DNA of 64,000 nucleotides from JAXHNE01 sp038316995 (GTDB taxonomy: Bacteria; Patescibacteriota; Saccharimonadia; Saccharimonadales; JAXHNE01). Positions 8,800 to 17,699 of the stretch are shown here, piece by piece. The notes under the pieces were generated by a model that worked only from the letters and a program-made list of their open reading frames with translations, searched no databases and was not told the DNA's origin. The stretch lies in the NCBI GenBank assembly GCA_038316995.1, contig JBBQAZ010000002.1, positions 1-64,000 on the forward strand, given 5' to 3'. Position 1 is the stretch's first letter; the number at the start of each line of letters is the position of its first letter. Position numbers and translations under genes: made by a program.

Positions 8800-10011
8800 A
8801 TGCTCAAAAAATTAATTCATAAAGCACTCCTCAAACAGCATTTTTGGCGTCATTCGACGTTTGATGAGCTTAGTGAAGTCTATGTATCTATGGCGTTTCG
8901 TGGTTTTGCGCTGGGCATGATTGGTATTTTCGTGCCAGTTTATATCCTTGAACTTGGCTACGGTCTGTCGACATTACTGTTGTTTTTTGCAATTTATTTC
9001 GGAGCAAGAGTTTTTACAGATATCTTGGCAGCATTTACAACAGCACGGCTTGGTCCAAAACATACACTGTTGATTGGTTATATTTTGCAGATTTTGGCAG
9101 CAGGTACATTTGCACTCGTAGATATAATAGGGTTTCCTTTGTTTGCTTCTGCACCGCTGTGGGGGGCGTCAGCAAGCTTCACTTTTATAGCGCTGCACGT
9201 TGATTTCTCTAAGATAAAACATACTGAGCACGGTGGAAAAGAACTTGGTTTTCTTAATGTTGTAGAGCGAATAGGGGGAATGATTGGTCCGCTTGCCGGT
9301 GGTGTACTTGCCACTTTTCTTGGTGCTCCTATTTTATTTGTGGTATCAGTTTTTGTATTAATGCTTGGCCTTATTCCATTATTTCGTACTCAAGAACCCG
9401 TAAAAACAAAGCAAAAACTAACCTATAGGAAGCTTGAGATTCAGCACATTAAGCGTGACTTTATATCAGGAGCGTTCTTTTACCTAGAAAACACACTTTG
9501 CGTTGTGCTTTGGCCTGCGTTTTTAGTTCTTTTTGTATTTGCCGATAATGTATATGGAACAATAGGGGCTTTAGCTTCAGTCGGCTTTTTCGTATCACTA
9601 CTTTCTGCTTACCTGACAGGTAAGCTGGTTGATAATAAACGTGGAGGGCTCCTGCTTAAGGTTACTACCATCGGAAATGCCTGTGTCTATATAATGCGGC
9701 CGTTTGTGCAGGGTGTCGTTGGGGTGCTAGGGATTAACATATTAAATGATTCACTTACTGTCGGGTATAGAATTACTTACATAAAAGGATTGTATGATGC
9801 CGCAGATCAACATCCGGGCCTTAGAATTGTATACCTTAGTAGTATGGAAGCGTTTGGGAGTATAGTGAAATTCTTTGTATGGATTCAACTTTACATACTT
9901 TCTACATTCTTTTCTGATTATCAAGTTATTACATTGGGTTTCGCTGTCGCGGCAATCAGTTCGTTAGCAATAAATATTCAAAAGTTTAGTTCGTTAAAAG
10001 GAAAAATATGA
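8800..10011 (+). CDS. MFS transporter
   Basis: The 403-residue polytopic protein has about 12 predicted membrane helices and a duplicated six-helix layout with a basic cytoplasmic loop in the middle (TKQKLTYRKLE). The first half carries a GARVFTDILAAFTTARLGPK segment resembling the major facilitator loop 2-3 motif. No substrate-defining residues are recognised. It overlaps the next gene by 4 bases (ATGA), so both are likely translated together. Confidence 0.7.
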   Translation: MLKKLIHKALLKQHFWRHSTFDELSEVYVSMAFRGFALGMIGIFVPVYILELGYGLSTLLLFFAIYFGARVFTDILAAFTTARLGPKHTLLIGYILQILAAGTFALVDIIGFPLFASAPLWGASASFTFIALHVDFSKIKHTEHGGKELGFLNVVERIGGMIGPLAGGVLATFLGAPILFVVSVFVLMLGLIPLFRTQEPVKTKQKLTYRKLEIQHIKRDFISGAFFYLENTLCVVLWPAFLVLFVFADNVYGTIGALASVGFFVSLLSAYLTGKLVDNKRGGLLLKVTTIGNACVYIMRPFVQGVVGVLGINILNDSLTVGYRITYIKGLYDAADQHPGLRIVYLSSMEAFGSIVKFFVWIQLYILSTFFSDYQVITLGFAVAAISSLAINIQKFSSLKGKI

Positions 10012-10616
10012 TTTCAAAAAGATCACTACATCACTACCACTCTAAACTGCGACTACTTAAACCCAAAGTACTTATAGCAATGGTGCTTCTAAGCGCTTTC
10101 ATTACTGCAGTGGCACTGCGTAGCAACAACGTGCAGATGCTTCGTTTGCGTGAAGCTGTTTTTGCTGCAGACGAGCGGGGTGAAGGCGTAGAAGAATCTC
10201 TCAACGAACTGCGTAACTATGTGTATGCGCATATGAACACTGATCTTAATAGTGGTGGTGTTTCTATTAAACCGCCAATACAGCTTAAAAATACTTATGA
10301 ACGACTGATCGATAAGGAAAAGACTAAAATTGAACAAAAAAACAAACAGACCATTGCTGAAGCACCTGGAATTTGTGAATCACAATTTGGAGCAGGTCAG
10401 ATTCTCGCTCGTGCCGCATGCGTAGATGATTATATAGCCAAGAACACACTAAAAAGCGGAGACACAGTTCCTAAGGAGCTTTACCAGTTCGATTTTGCTT
10501 CACCCTCATGGTCCCCTGACTTTGCCGGCATCATGTTGATTGTTACCTTGGTTTTAATGAGCTTATTGTTTGTACGGTTAGTACTAGGTGCTTTCTTTGT
10601 ATATGAACTACACTAA
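10008..10616 (+). CDS. Two-pass membrane protein of unknown function
   Basis: The 202-residue product has membrane segments at about residues 23-40 and 173-197 and a 130-residue extracytoplasmic region between them with two cysteines (ICESQFGAG, RAACVDD) that could form a disulfide. The N terminus is basic and would be cytoplasmic. It is coupled to the MFS gene by an ATGA overlap and followed at once by a terminator. No family recognised. Confidence 0.55.
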   Translation: MISKRSLHHYHSKLRLLKPKVLIAMVLLSAFITAVALRSNNVQMLRLREAVFAADERGEGVEESLNELRNYVYAHMNTDLNSGGVSIKPPIQLKNTYERLIDKEKTKIEQKNKQTIAEAPGICESQFGAGQILARAACVDDYIAKNTLKSGDTVPKELYQFDFASPSWSPDFAGIMLIVTLVLMSLLFVRLVLGAFFVYELH

Positions 10617-10643
10617 AAAACCCGCCTAGCTGGCGGGTTTTTT
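10615..10643. terminator. Bidirectional Rho-independent terminator
   Basis: AAAAAACCCGCC, loop TAGCT, GGCGGGTTTTTT forms a perfect hairpin with T tracts in both directions. It separates the genes at 10008 (+) and 10671 (-). Confidence 0.9.
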
Positions 10644-10670
10644 AAACTTGAGCTTAAAGCTCTGCTGCGT

Positions 10671-11378
10671 TTAGTTTCCTAAATCAGCGCCGCTTCCATT
10701 ACTGTTACCGTTTGTGCCGGTTCCAGCTTCGGTTGTGGTTGTTGTTCCTGCGCTGCCCGCTGATGGGGTAGTAGCATTATTATTTGTTGCGCCAGCATTT
10801 GCTTCCTGACATTCTTGTCCGTTTGGAAAGTCAGTTCGATACTTCTTAACAGCGCCTGGAACGGTGTTTTCACCCGCTTCGTCTTTAAGGTTCTCCCAGA
10901 ATACAACCTGGCTTCTGTTTATGAGCATTTCATTTGATGGACGGTGCAATTCACAACCGAGCTTCACGAGTGAAATGTCATTTTGAGCCGCTTGTTGTGT
11001 TCCTTCTTGGTTTGGTTGCACGACCTGGTTAACTCGTAGGTAAAATATGTTCTCCATACGAATATACTTGTCGTTCAGATCACTGATATTACCAAAGTAA
11101 ACCTGACCACCATTCAAGAAGACTGCCTGTAGTTTTCCATCTTCTACGTAGGTTTTTTCACTCTTTGGTCCTATAGCAAAAGATGCTGCAAGAGCCACTA
11201 AAAGAATCGTCATTGAAAACAGTAAAATTACTGAAGTAATGCGAATTCCTTTTGAATCCCCTTCATTCCTACCAAATCTTTTTTTCTTTTGAGGCGCTTG
11301 TCCGTGCACATTTGTTTGTGGTTGCGGTCCAGCTTGTTGAGGTGCGGCATTTTGATTGCTGCGGTTCATAAATTCCAT
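10671..11378 (-). CDS. Single-pass membrane protein with Ser/Gly/Asn-rich tail
   Basis: The 235-residue product has a Gln/Pro/Asn-rich cytoplasmic N terminus, a membrane segment at about residues 47-70, an extracytoplasmic domain of about 110 residues with two cysteines, and a low-complexity tail dominated by Thr, Gly, Asn and Ser. The domain contains AVFLNGGQVYFGNISDLNDK, which resembles conserved domains of unknown function in other small-genome bacteria. The start at 11378 (ATG) is preceded by GGTGG; an ATG four codons in is possible. Function unknown. Confidence 0.6.
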   Translation of the reverse strand: MEFMNRSNQNAAPQQAGPQPQTNVHGQAPQKKKRFGRNEGDSKGIRITSVILLFSMTILLVALAASFAIGPKSEKTYVEDGKLQAVFLNGGQVYFGNISDLNDKYIRMENIFYLRVNQVVQPNQEGTQQAAQNDISLVKLGCELHRPSNEMLINRSQVVFWENLKDEAGENTVPGAVKKYRTDFPNGQECQEANAGATNNNATTPSAGSAGTTTTTEAGTGTNGNSNGSGADLGN

Positions 11379-11527
11379 ATGATTTTTTCCACCTTTTTAC
11401 ATAAATTTTGTTACAACCTTCAGTGTACTGCATAAGCGCATTAGTCTGCAACCTTAAATTGTAATTTTTAATTCATGGTTAACAGGGGTGAAGATATATT
11501 ACAGAGGTCACCCTGTGGGAAAAGTTA

Positions 11528-11557
11528 TTGACAAGTGAAACTCCCCAAGCGTATGGT
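11528..11557 (+). promoter_or_regulatory. Sigma-70-type promoter
   Basis: TTGACA (11528-11533), an 18-bp spacer and TATGGT (11552-11557). It precedes the 65-residue gene at 11597, leaving a leader of about 30 bases. Confidence 0.65.
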
Positions 11558-11596
11558 AGAGGCACTACTACTTAAGTAAGAGAGGGACATGTAACA

Positions 11597-11794
11597 ATGG
11601 CTTACAAGCACACAAACTCCAAAGGAGTAACATACTACCTTAACAGCAAGTTGGTAACACTTCGCGGCGGTAAAGAACAACGAATTTACTATTTCAGCAA
11701 GGACGATCGTCCAGAGGCATCTGATCTTCCTGAAGGCATGACTGTAAACGAAAACCCACGGAACGGCTTCCTTACTGTAAAGCGCATCAAATAA
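11597..11794 (+). CDS. Small basic protein, 65 aa, probably highly expressed
   Basis: The product is compact and rich in Lys, Arg and Tyr (MAYKHTNSKGVTYYLNSK, a GGKEQRIYYFSKDD turn and NGFLTVKRIK). It has no membrane segment. The gene is an isolated transcription unit with a TTGACA promoter, an AGAGGGA ribosome site and a strong terminator, which suggests abundant expression. Two predicted beta-rich halves resemble small nucleic-acid-associated proteins, but I recognise no family and this is only an impression. Confidence 0.65.
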   Translation: MAYKHTNSKGVTYYLNSKLVTLRGGKEQRIYYFSKDDRPEASDLPEGMTVNENPRNGFLTVKRIK

Positions 11795-11822
11795 AGCGTA
11801 GTACCACTAAGGTATAAATATG

Positions 11823-11854
11823 CCGATCAGGGATGAAGCCCTGGTCGGTTTTTT
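11823..11854 (+). terminator. Rho-independent terminator
   Basis: CCGATCAGGG, loop ATGAAG, CCCTGGTCGG with one G-T pair, followed by TTTTTT. It ends the 65-residue gene. Confidence 0.88.
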
Positions 11855-11912
11855 ATTTGAACAGAATCACAAAGTAGAAAATTTTAGTTACGAATCAAGT
11901 AGGTTAAGTCCA

Positions 11913-13487
11913 TTACTGTTGTTCAAGCTGTGAGGGCATAAGTGGCCCGGCTGTTGTGTCCCCAATGAGACGCTTATACATTAGCTCAGCGCTAATTAGA
12001 GTGATTGGCATTCCGATTCCCGGATTGGTACCGGCCCCTACGTAATAGAGTTTATCAACCTTTTTACTGATGTTGTTCGGTCTGAATATAGCAGTTTGTT
12101 TTAGGGTGTGCGCAAGACCAAGCGCCGTGCCTTCTTGACTGTTATATCGAGCAGCAAAATCTTTTACACTAAACAGTCGTTTATAGACAATTTTATCTCT
12201 TAAGCCAGGCAAGTCCATGTCATCTTCCATGGTTGAAAGAATTTTGTCGGCGTATTTTTCAAGTTGTTTCGTGGTGTAGGTTAGTCCAGGAGCAATCGGG
12301 ACCAGAACAAACAAGTTTTCATGTCCTTTTGGTGCAACCGATGGATCTGTTTTGCTTGGGTTGCAGATGTAAAGACTTGGGTCGTTTGGCCACTGAGGGT
12401 TATCAAATATTTCAGAAAAATTCTTCTTCCAGTCTTGGCTGAAAAGTAAATTATGATGGGTCAAGGAGGGAAGATTACCTTTTACACCCAAATACATTAT
12501 TAGGGCGCTGGGCGCCAGAGTTCTTTTGTCCCAGTATTTTTTAGACTTAGTCCGATATTTTGGCTCTAGTAGTTCCTGTTCTGTATGATGGATATCCGCG
12601 TTACTGATTATTATGTCCGCAAACAGCTCCTTGCCACCTTTGAGTTTTACTCCAACAGCCGTCGCGTCTTTCACAATAATTTTATCTACAGCAGTGTTGA
12701 GCTTAAACTTTGCTCCGTGTTTACGCGCAATGCTCGCAAGCGCCTCTGTTATTTTGTAAATCCCACCCTGCGGGTAGTAGACGCCCATACTGAAATCTAT
12801 ATGACTCATAATGTTATAAATTGCAGGAGTGTTATAGGGGCTTGAGCCCAAAAAAACTAGCGGGTACTGCATTATTTTTTGCATTTCATCAGTTTTGAAG
12901 AATTTTCCTACGTAGCGGTCCATGTTTGTTAGGACACTTAGTTTTCGTCCTTCAACTGCCATTTCTTTGGTAAAAAAATCACGTACAGAGTCATAGTTTT
13001 TATACATGAAACGGTCTTTAGCGACGCTATATTGATACTCTGCTTGGTCAAGGTAACGCTTTAGCGCATCGCTTGCGCCGGGTTCTAGCGCTTCTACAGT
13101 TTTTAAATCTTTACTTAGATCAGAATAAATATCAACTTGTTTGTCTGCATCTTTGTAGAAAATTCTATAGCTTGGTCCAAGTTTTTTAAGGTTTAGGTGT
13201 CTATGGACATCCTCCCCAAGAATATTAAAAAAATGCTCAAAAACATCGGGCATCAAGTACCAACTTGGACCCATGTCAAAGGTAAATGTACCTGTTTTAT
13301 TTTGTTTTCCGGTGGAAACTTGCCAAGTGCCATACGTGTCTTTCGATACAGAAAATACACTTGCTCGACCACCGACCATCTCGTTCTTTTCAATAACAGT
13401 TACGTCGTATCCACTCTTTGAAAGCAAGCAAGCAGCACCAAGCCCACCAAAACCAGAGCCAATAATTATGGCTGTTTTAGTTTTCAT
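11913..13487 (-). CDS. crtI: Phytoene desaturase family protein (CrtI-like)
   Basis: The 524-residue flavoprotein matches CrtI-type carotenoid desaturases in length and ends. The N-terminal dinucleotide fold is IIGSGFGGLGAACLL, with an acidic end and VGGRA. The C terminus YYVGAGTNPGIGMPITLISA is the conserved FAD-binding end of the family. CrtI enzymes desaturate phytoene toward lycopene at the membrane. The start overlaps the upstream CruF-like gene by 11 bases, so the two are one operon. A CrtO/CrtN-type relative acting on another carotene is possible. Confidence 0.88.
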   Translation of the reverse strand: MKTKTAIIIGSGFGGLGAACLLSKSGYDVTVIEKNEMVGGRASVFSVSKDTYGTWQVSTGKQNKTGTFTFDMGPSWYLMPDVFEHFFNILGEDVHRHLNLKKLGPSYRIFYKDADKQVDIYSDLSKDLKTVEALEPGASDALKRYLDQAEYQYSVAKDRFMYKNYDSVRDFFTKEMAVEGRKLSVLTNMDRYVGKFFKTDEMQKIMQYPLVFLGSSPYNTPAIYNIMSHIDFSMGVYYPQGGIYKITEALASIARKHGAKFKLNTAVDKIIVKDATAVGVKLKGGKELFADIIISNADIHHTEQELLEPKYRTKSKKYWDKRTLAPSALIMYLGVKGNLPSLTHHNLLFSQDWKKNFSEIFDNPQWPNDPSLYICNPSKTDPSVAPKGHENLFVLVPIAPGLTYTTKQLEKYADKILSTMEDDMDLPGLRDKIVYKRLFSVKDFAARYNSQEGTALGLAHTLKQTAIFRPNNISKKVDKLYYVGAGTNPGIGMPITLISAELMYKRLIGDTTAGPLMPSQLEQQ

Positions 13488-14163
13488 GTTCGTTCTTGAA
13501 TTGCTGTTTCTCCAAAAAGATTACTGCAAATATTAGGAGGGCGTATGCAGCTCCTACTCCAAATGGAATTTTCTGAGCTATTCCAGCATTAACTCCTGTC
13601 CAAAATAGTAGAATTGCGAATCCACTATATGCGACAGGTGCTTTGACTCGCTCTGCTTTCCCCCAAAGTATGTGGAGTATTAGCGCTCCAATGAGTCCGC
13701 TAAGTAGCCATCCAGCAAAGTTAATCAATGGAACGCCGTAAAAACTACCAGGGCTATCCCATTTCCAAAATTCAAGTTTTACTATTGCTGGGTCCAACAC
13801 TACGTCTACAATGGTCGCGAATATTGCCGTAAGAATAACCCGAGGGAAGTGTCTTGTGAATTTGCTTGCGAGCCAGAATGCTATTAATAGTATTGGCGGA
13901 TATGCAAACGCTACTGCCCAAGGAGTTGTGCCAAGTAGTTTTGGACCCAGTACATCCGTGTAGCTAAATCTACCGTATGGAATACCAGTTTTAATTGCTG
14001 CAGTCTCAACGGCCAATGCGTAGATACCAAGCACGACTAAGATTAGGAGTCCAATTAGCTTTCTTTGCTTGATAACGCCGAAGTAACTAGGTAATGCAAA
14101 AAGTAAAATCCCAATAATTGGGGCAAACGTAGCAATAACATTTGGTATGTTTCCTGGATTCAT
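13477..14163 (-). CDS. Carotenoid biosynthesis membrane protein (CruF/DUF422-like)
   Basis: The 228-residue product has about seven membrane helices. The segment GIPYGRFSYTDVLGPKLLGT followed by PWAVAFAYPP is typical of the CruF/DUF422 family, which hydrates C50 or end-group carotenoids (bisanhydrobacterioruberin hydratase, 1',2'-hydratase). ATG 14163 (MNPGN) is chosen over an in-frame GTG at 14205 that would run into the divergent gene; a GATAAT box ends 7 bases before it. Operon with crtI. Confidence 0.8.
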   Translation of the reverse strand: MNPGNIPNVIATFAPIIGILLFALPSYFGVIKQRKLIGLLILVVLGIYALAVETAAIKTGIPYGRFSYTDVLGPKLLGTTPWAVAFAYPPILLIAFWLASKFTRHFPRVILTAIFATIVDVVLDPAIVKLEFWKWDSPGSFYGVPLINFAGWLLSGLIGALILHILWGKAERVKAPVAYSGFAILLFWTGVNAGIAQKIPFGVGAAYALLIFAVIFLEKQQFKNEHEN

Positions 14164-14180
14164 TGATACAATTATCGCAC

Positions 14181-15029
14181 ATGAGCAAGTCACAACGAAG
14201 TCCACTTTTGCGTATTAGCCGGCCACGGTTTTGGGGGTATCTCTTTGGTCCGTTTTTAATAGGTATTGCCAGCGCCCCGGTAATTGATGCTTCTGTGCGG
14301 CTCGTATTACTAGGGTTATTTTTTACATTTCCGGCAAATTTACTAGTCTATGGATTTAATGACATTTTTGATTACGAAACAGATAAACATAATGAAAAAA
14401 AGAAAGGATATGAAGGCTTACTTTCGCCAAAATCTCGAAAACCGCTTCTAAATATTCTAGCGGTAGTTGGTATGGCTGGGATTCTTTTGGTTTTGCCAAG
14501 CAGTGTATCCCAGGAGGTAAAGTGGGCAATGACTGGATTTTACTTCTTTGGACTTGGCTATTCTGTACCGCCAATTCGTGCCAAAACAAAACCTTTTTTT
14601 GATGCTTACTTTAACGTTTTATATATCTTTCCAGCAGTTGTGAGTTACACATTTTTAGCAGGTGAACTGCCACTTCCACAACTTTTCGTAGCAGGCGCAT
14701 TGTGGTGTGCGGCTATGCATGCTTATTCTGCGATTCCAGATATCCGTGCAGATCAAAAAGCGGGACTAAAAACAATCGCAACTGTACTTGGCAAACAAAA
14801 AACATTGCTATTTTGTGCCATTAATTACATCGGCGCAGCACTATTATCGGCATCTTGGCTTGGTTGGTTTAGTTTTGCCGCTTTAAGCGTATATTTGTAT
14901 ATTTTGTATCAGTCGCACAAAACAAATACTAGGCAGCAATTGTTCAGATATTATAGTTACTTTCCCATTGTAAATATGTCGCTAGGAATGGCACTATTTT
15001 TCTGGATTATACTAGTTGTAAATAGTTGA
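14181..15029 (+). CDS. UbiA-family prenyltransferase (lycopene elongase-like)
   Basis: The 282-residue polytopic enzyme has the two aspartate motifs of UbiA prenyltransferases: NDIFDYETDKHNEKK and YSAIPDIRADQKAG. Beside crtI and a CruF-like gene, the likeliest role is C5-unit addition to lycopene, as in bacterioruberin or flavuxanthin synthesis; this is inferred from context. Only 17 bases separate its ATG from that of the divergent CruF-like gene, so the two promoters must interleave. A TACAAT box ends 8 bases before the start. Menaquinone- or heme-type prenyl transfer is less likely here. Confidence 0.8.
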   Translation: MSKSQRSPLLRISRPRFWGYLFGPFLIGIASAPVIDASVRLVLLGLFFTFPANLLVYGFNDIFDYETDKHNEKKKGYEGLLSPKSRKPLLNILAVVGMAGILLVLPSSVSQEVKWAMTGFYFFGLGYSVPPIRAKTKPFFDAYFNVLYIFPAVVSYTFLAGELPLPQLFVAGALWCAAMHAYSAIPDIRADQKAGLKTIATVLGKQKTLLFCAINYIGAALLSASWLGWFSFAALSVYLYILYQSHKTNTRQQLFRYYSYFPIVNMSLGMALFFWIILVVNS

Positions 15030-15044
15030 CAAATGTGGTATAAT
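15016..15044 (+). promoter_or_regulatory. Promoter of a leaderless gene
   Basis: TTGTAA (15016-15021), a 17-bp spacer and a perfect TATAAT (15039-15044); the ATG follows after 6 bases, at the expected transcription start. The -35 lies inside the end of the UbiA gene. Confidence 0.75.
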
Positions 15045-15050
15045 GGCATC

Positions 15051-15308
15051 ATGAATCGAAGTCAATTAGAACAAGTCTTGAACGACAACATCCGAGATCA
15101 CCAGATAGGTGGTATTACTGATGGCATGACCCCAGAACAAGCATCTGATATTGGATTTGATACACCTGCGACAATAGAAGAAACATTAAAAAACATTTCT
15201 GAACGTAAAGTGGCCATTGCTCGATCTCTTGGTGGAGTTGTTTGTGGCGACTGCGGAAAAGTTTTTCCATGCCCGCACGGTGACGGTAAGCAAACTTTCG
15301 GAAATTAG
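15051..15308 (+). CDS. Small protein with C-terminal CxxC zinc-like motif
   Basis: The 85-residue protein starts at ATG 15051, directly at the predicted transcription start. It is mostly helical and acidic and ends with CGDCGKVFPCPHG, which could bind zinc (Cys-X2-Cys, Cys-X-His). The next gene begins 1 base after its stop, so they form an operon. No family recognised. Confidence 0.6.
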   Translation: MNRSQLEQVLNDNIRDHQIGGITDGMTPEQASDIGFDTPATIEETLKNISERKVAIARSLGGVVCGDCGKVFPCPHGDGKQTFGN

Positions 15309-15309
15309 C

Positions 15310-16146
15310 ATGCCAAAACAATTTTCCACAGGCATCTCGCCTGAACAGCATCATGAATTAATGGTTTCACAGGATGCTCGCGAGGAAAGACGACAAGAAA
15401 TATTAGCTCAACTCCCGGTTGGGCCTGGAATGATTATTAGAGGACGTTCTCGAGATTTTACACAAAGTCTATATCCGCCAATGCCACTCTCGGATGGATT
15501 AATTGAAGATTTAGGTCTGCGTTTTCAGAAAATTGGGGGGATTATTACGAGCAAATTTACAGAAAATATACCCGTGCTTGAAAGCAGAGAGAAATACGAA
15601 ACATATGTCACGGGTGGCAACAGGAACAACAAGCGCTACGAGACGGATCCGCTGGAAAAAAAGCAGGCGAATCTGGCTCGACAACGCCAAACGCAGCACG
15701 TTAGTGACAGGTTGCATCGTGAAACATGGCTAGAATGGCAGACTTCAAAGGTGTTAGGGGCAGCTACGAGCCGGGTTAAGCGCGATATAAAGCTGGGCAG
15801 AACGTTAAATGAAACGGCAGCTCATATTTCAGCGGCAGCGCTTGAGGATTTTGGACATTCATTGCTAGAAAGCGACTCATACCGCGAAATACATAACGGT
15901 GGAATTATTGCCCGGAGAATTATTGAAACCGCATTACACGGTGCGGAAGACCACTCAATCCTAGCAGCAAATCCACCGGTCCTATTTTTACTCGTACAGC
16001 GTGAACAGGAGCGCAGAGAACAGCTTTGGGGCGATATGCTGGACTTGTACGAACAAGATGAATGGGGCGGTAATCGTAGAAGCTCTAATGACATAAGTGA
16101 TGAACAAGTTAATCAGGAATTGATAGTTAGCCTGAATGCATCGTAG
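15310..16146 (+). CDS. Hypothetical soluble protein, 278 aa
   Basis: ATG 15310 (MPKQFSTG) follows the preceding stop by 1 base. The product has no membrane segment, is rich in Arg, Glu and Gln and looks largely helical (for example REERRQEILAQLP, DPLEKKQANLARQRQ). I recognise no domain or catalytic motif. Coupling to the 85-residue zinc-like protein suggests a joint task, and the tight fit upstream of dus is ordinary packing. Confidence 0.55.
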   Translation: MPKQFSTGISPEQHHELMVSQDAREERRQEILAQLPVGPGMIIRGRSRDFTQSLYPPMPLSDGLIEDLGLRFQKIGGIITSKFTENIPVLESREKYETYVTGGNRNNKRYETDPLEKKQANLARQRQTQHVSDRLHRETWLEWQTSKVLGAATSRVKRDIKLGRTLNETAAHISAAALEDFGHSLLESDSYREIHNGGIIARRIIETALHGAEDHSILAANPPVLFLLVQREQERREQLWGDMLDLYEQDEWGGNRRSSNDISDEQVNQELIVSLNAS

Positions 16147-16160
16147 AATATAGTCTGCAT

Positions 16161-17102
16161 ATGAAACTAATTAAGAACTTACCGAAGCCGTTTTTTGTTT
16201 TGGCGCCAATGGACGATGTGACAGACACAACTTTTCGGCGTGTGGTGCATGAATGCGCGCCCGCAGACTTGTATATGACTGAATTTGCTAATGCTGATGG
16301 AATTCAGTCAGCGGGGAGAAAGGCAGTTATTAAAAAACTGTTGTTTCATGAAAGCGAAGGCCCACTTATTGCACAGATTTGGGGTGCAAAAGCAGAGAAC
16401 TTTGAAAAAACCGCTCGTGAAGCCATGGAAATGGGATTTTTGGGCGTAGATCTTAACATGGGTTGCCCTGTAAAGAACGTCGTAAGCCGCGGGTTATGCT
16501 CTGGATTGATCGAAAACCGTGAGCATGCTCACGAACTCATCATTGCAGCCCAAAACGGCGCAGGAGCAGACAATGTTAGTATTAAAACCCGAATTGGCAC
16601 TAAAAATTATGATGAATCATGGATTCGTTTTTTGCTAGAACACAAGCCTCCGATGTTTACTGTGCATTTCCGCACAGTAAAAGAGTTATCTAAAGTGCCA
16701 GCCCACTGGGAGCTTGCGGCTGATATTGTAAAGCTGCGCGATGAAATTTCACCAGAAACACTGATTGTTGGTAATGGAGACGTTGAATCTCGGGAGCAGG
16801 GTGAAGAACTTGCAAAAGAGTCTGGTCTTGATGGAATTATGGTCGGACGCGGTATTTTCAAGGATCCTTATATATTTGCCAAAAACAGCACCTGGAACTC
16901 TGTAAGTGAAGCTGATAGGAAAGAGCTGTACGCAAAACACATTAGATTATTCAAAGAAGAGTGGGAAGGCAAAAAGAACCCAGCCTTGCTTAAAAAGTTT
17001 GCCAAGGTATATATAGCCGAGTTCGATGGCGCAAAAGAGCTGCGCGATAAACTCATGCACACAAATTCATTAGATGAACTCTTACAAGTATTGCTACACT
17101 AA
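16161..17102 (+). CDS. dus: tRNA-dihydrouridine synthase
   Basis: The 313-residue FMN enzyme reduces uridines in the tRNA D-loop. It shows the N-terminal APMDDVTDTTFR, the FMN-site DLNMGCPVKNVV, the catalytic cysteine in SRGLCSGL, KTRIG, the HFRT segment and GIMVGRGIFKDP. Canonical DusB enzymes have KGGGGSAL at the cysteine loop, so this one is divergent there. A TATAGT box ends 6 bases before the ATG, suggesting a leaderless transcript. Confidence 0.9.
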   Translation: MKLIKNLPKPFFVLAPMDDVTDTTFRRVVHECAPADLYMTEFANADGIQSAGRKAVIKKLLFHESEGPLIAQIWGAKAENFEKTAREAMEMGFLGVDLNMGCPVKNVVSRGLCSGLIENREHAHELIIAAQNGAGADNVSIKTRIGTKNYDESWIRFLLEHKPPMFTVHFRTVKELSKVPAHWELAADIVKLRDEISPETLIVGNGDVESREQGEELAKESGLDGIMVGRGIFKDPYIFAKNSTWNSVSEADRKELYAKHIRLFKEEWEGKKNPALLKKFAKVYIAEFDGAKELRDKLMHTNSLDELLQVLLH

Positions 17103-17107
17103 GTAGC

Positions 17108-17629
17108 ATGATGAATCACGAAGATGAACATGTTCATTTAGGACATGAAACTGAAGAATCAAAAAAAGAATACCTGAAATTCGCAGGAGTAATTGGTGGA
17201 ATATTTGTCACCGCTGTTTTTCTGGCGTGGGCGCGTGGATTTGAATTACATCGATTCATGGGTGATTTTATGGCTGTGTTTTTTATCGTGTTCGCGACAT
17301 TTAAGTTTGTTAATCTAGAGATGTTTTCTGTAACATATCAGTCGTATGACATCATAGCAAAACGTTTCCCAATTTGGGGCTACGCCTTTCCGTTTATTGA
17401 AGGAATTCTAGGTGTTGCATATCTGTTGTTTGACCAAAATCAAACGCTTAATTTAATAACTATGCTAGTTACAGGAACTGCTGCAATAGGTGTTTTCAAG
17501 GAAGTACGCAATAAATCAAATATCATGTGCGCTTGTCTTGGAAACATAATTAAGCTGCCACAATCAAAGGTAAGTTTCATAGAAGATTTTGTGATGTTCA
17601 GCATGGCTCTCGCCATGATTTTAGTCTAG
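17108..17629 (+). CDS. MauE/DoxX-like redox membrane protein
   Basis: The 173-residue product has a His-rich N terminus (HEDEHVHLGHE) and four membrane segments. The ending CACLGNIIKLPQSKVSFIED matches the cysteine motif of MauE/DoxX-family proteins associated with thiol redox or heavy-metal handling. Two adjacent starts (ATG ATG) exist at 17108 and 17111. It follows dus by 5 bases. Redox function is inferred from the family. Confidence 0.7.
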   Translation: MMNHEDEHVHLGHETEESKKEYLKFAGVIGGIFVTAVFLAWARGFELHRFMGDFMAVFFIVFATFKFVNLEMFSVTYQSYDIIAKRFPIWGYAFPFIEGILGVAYLLFDQNQTLNLITMLVTGTAAIGVFKEVRNKSNIMCACLGNIIKLPQSKVSFIEDFVMFSMALAMILV

Positions 17630-17699
17630 CGTTGATTCTGCCAGACTTGCACAGGTCTGTATAATAAATAGAGCGTATTAATTTAGGAGGGAAACTACA

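Noticed and set aside
17636..17665. Promoter for the secreted protein at 17700
   Set aside because: TATAAT at 17660 is clear but the best -35 (TTCTGC at 18 bp) is poor and an inverted repeat CAGAC/GTCTG overlaps it; left unlisted as a feature.
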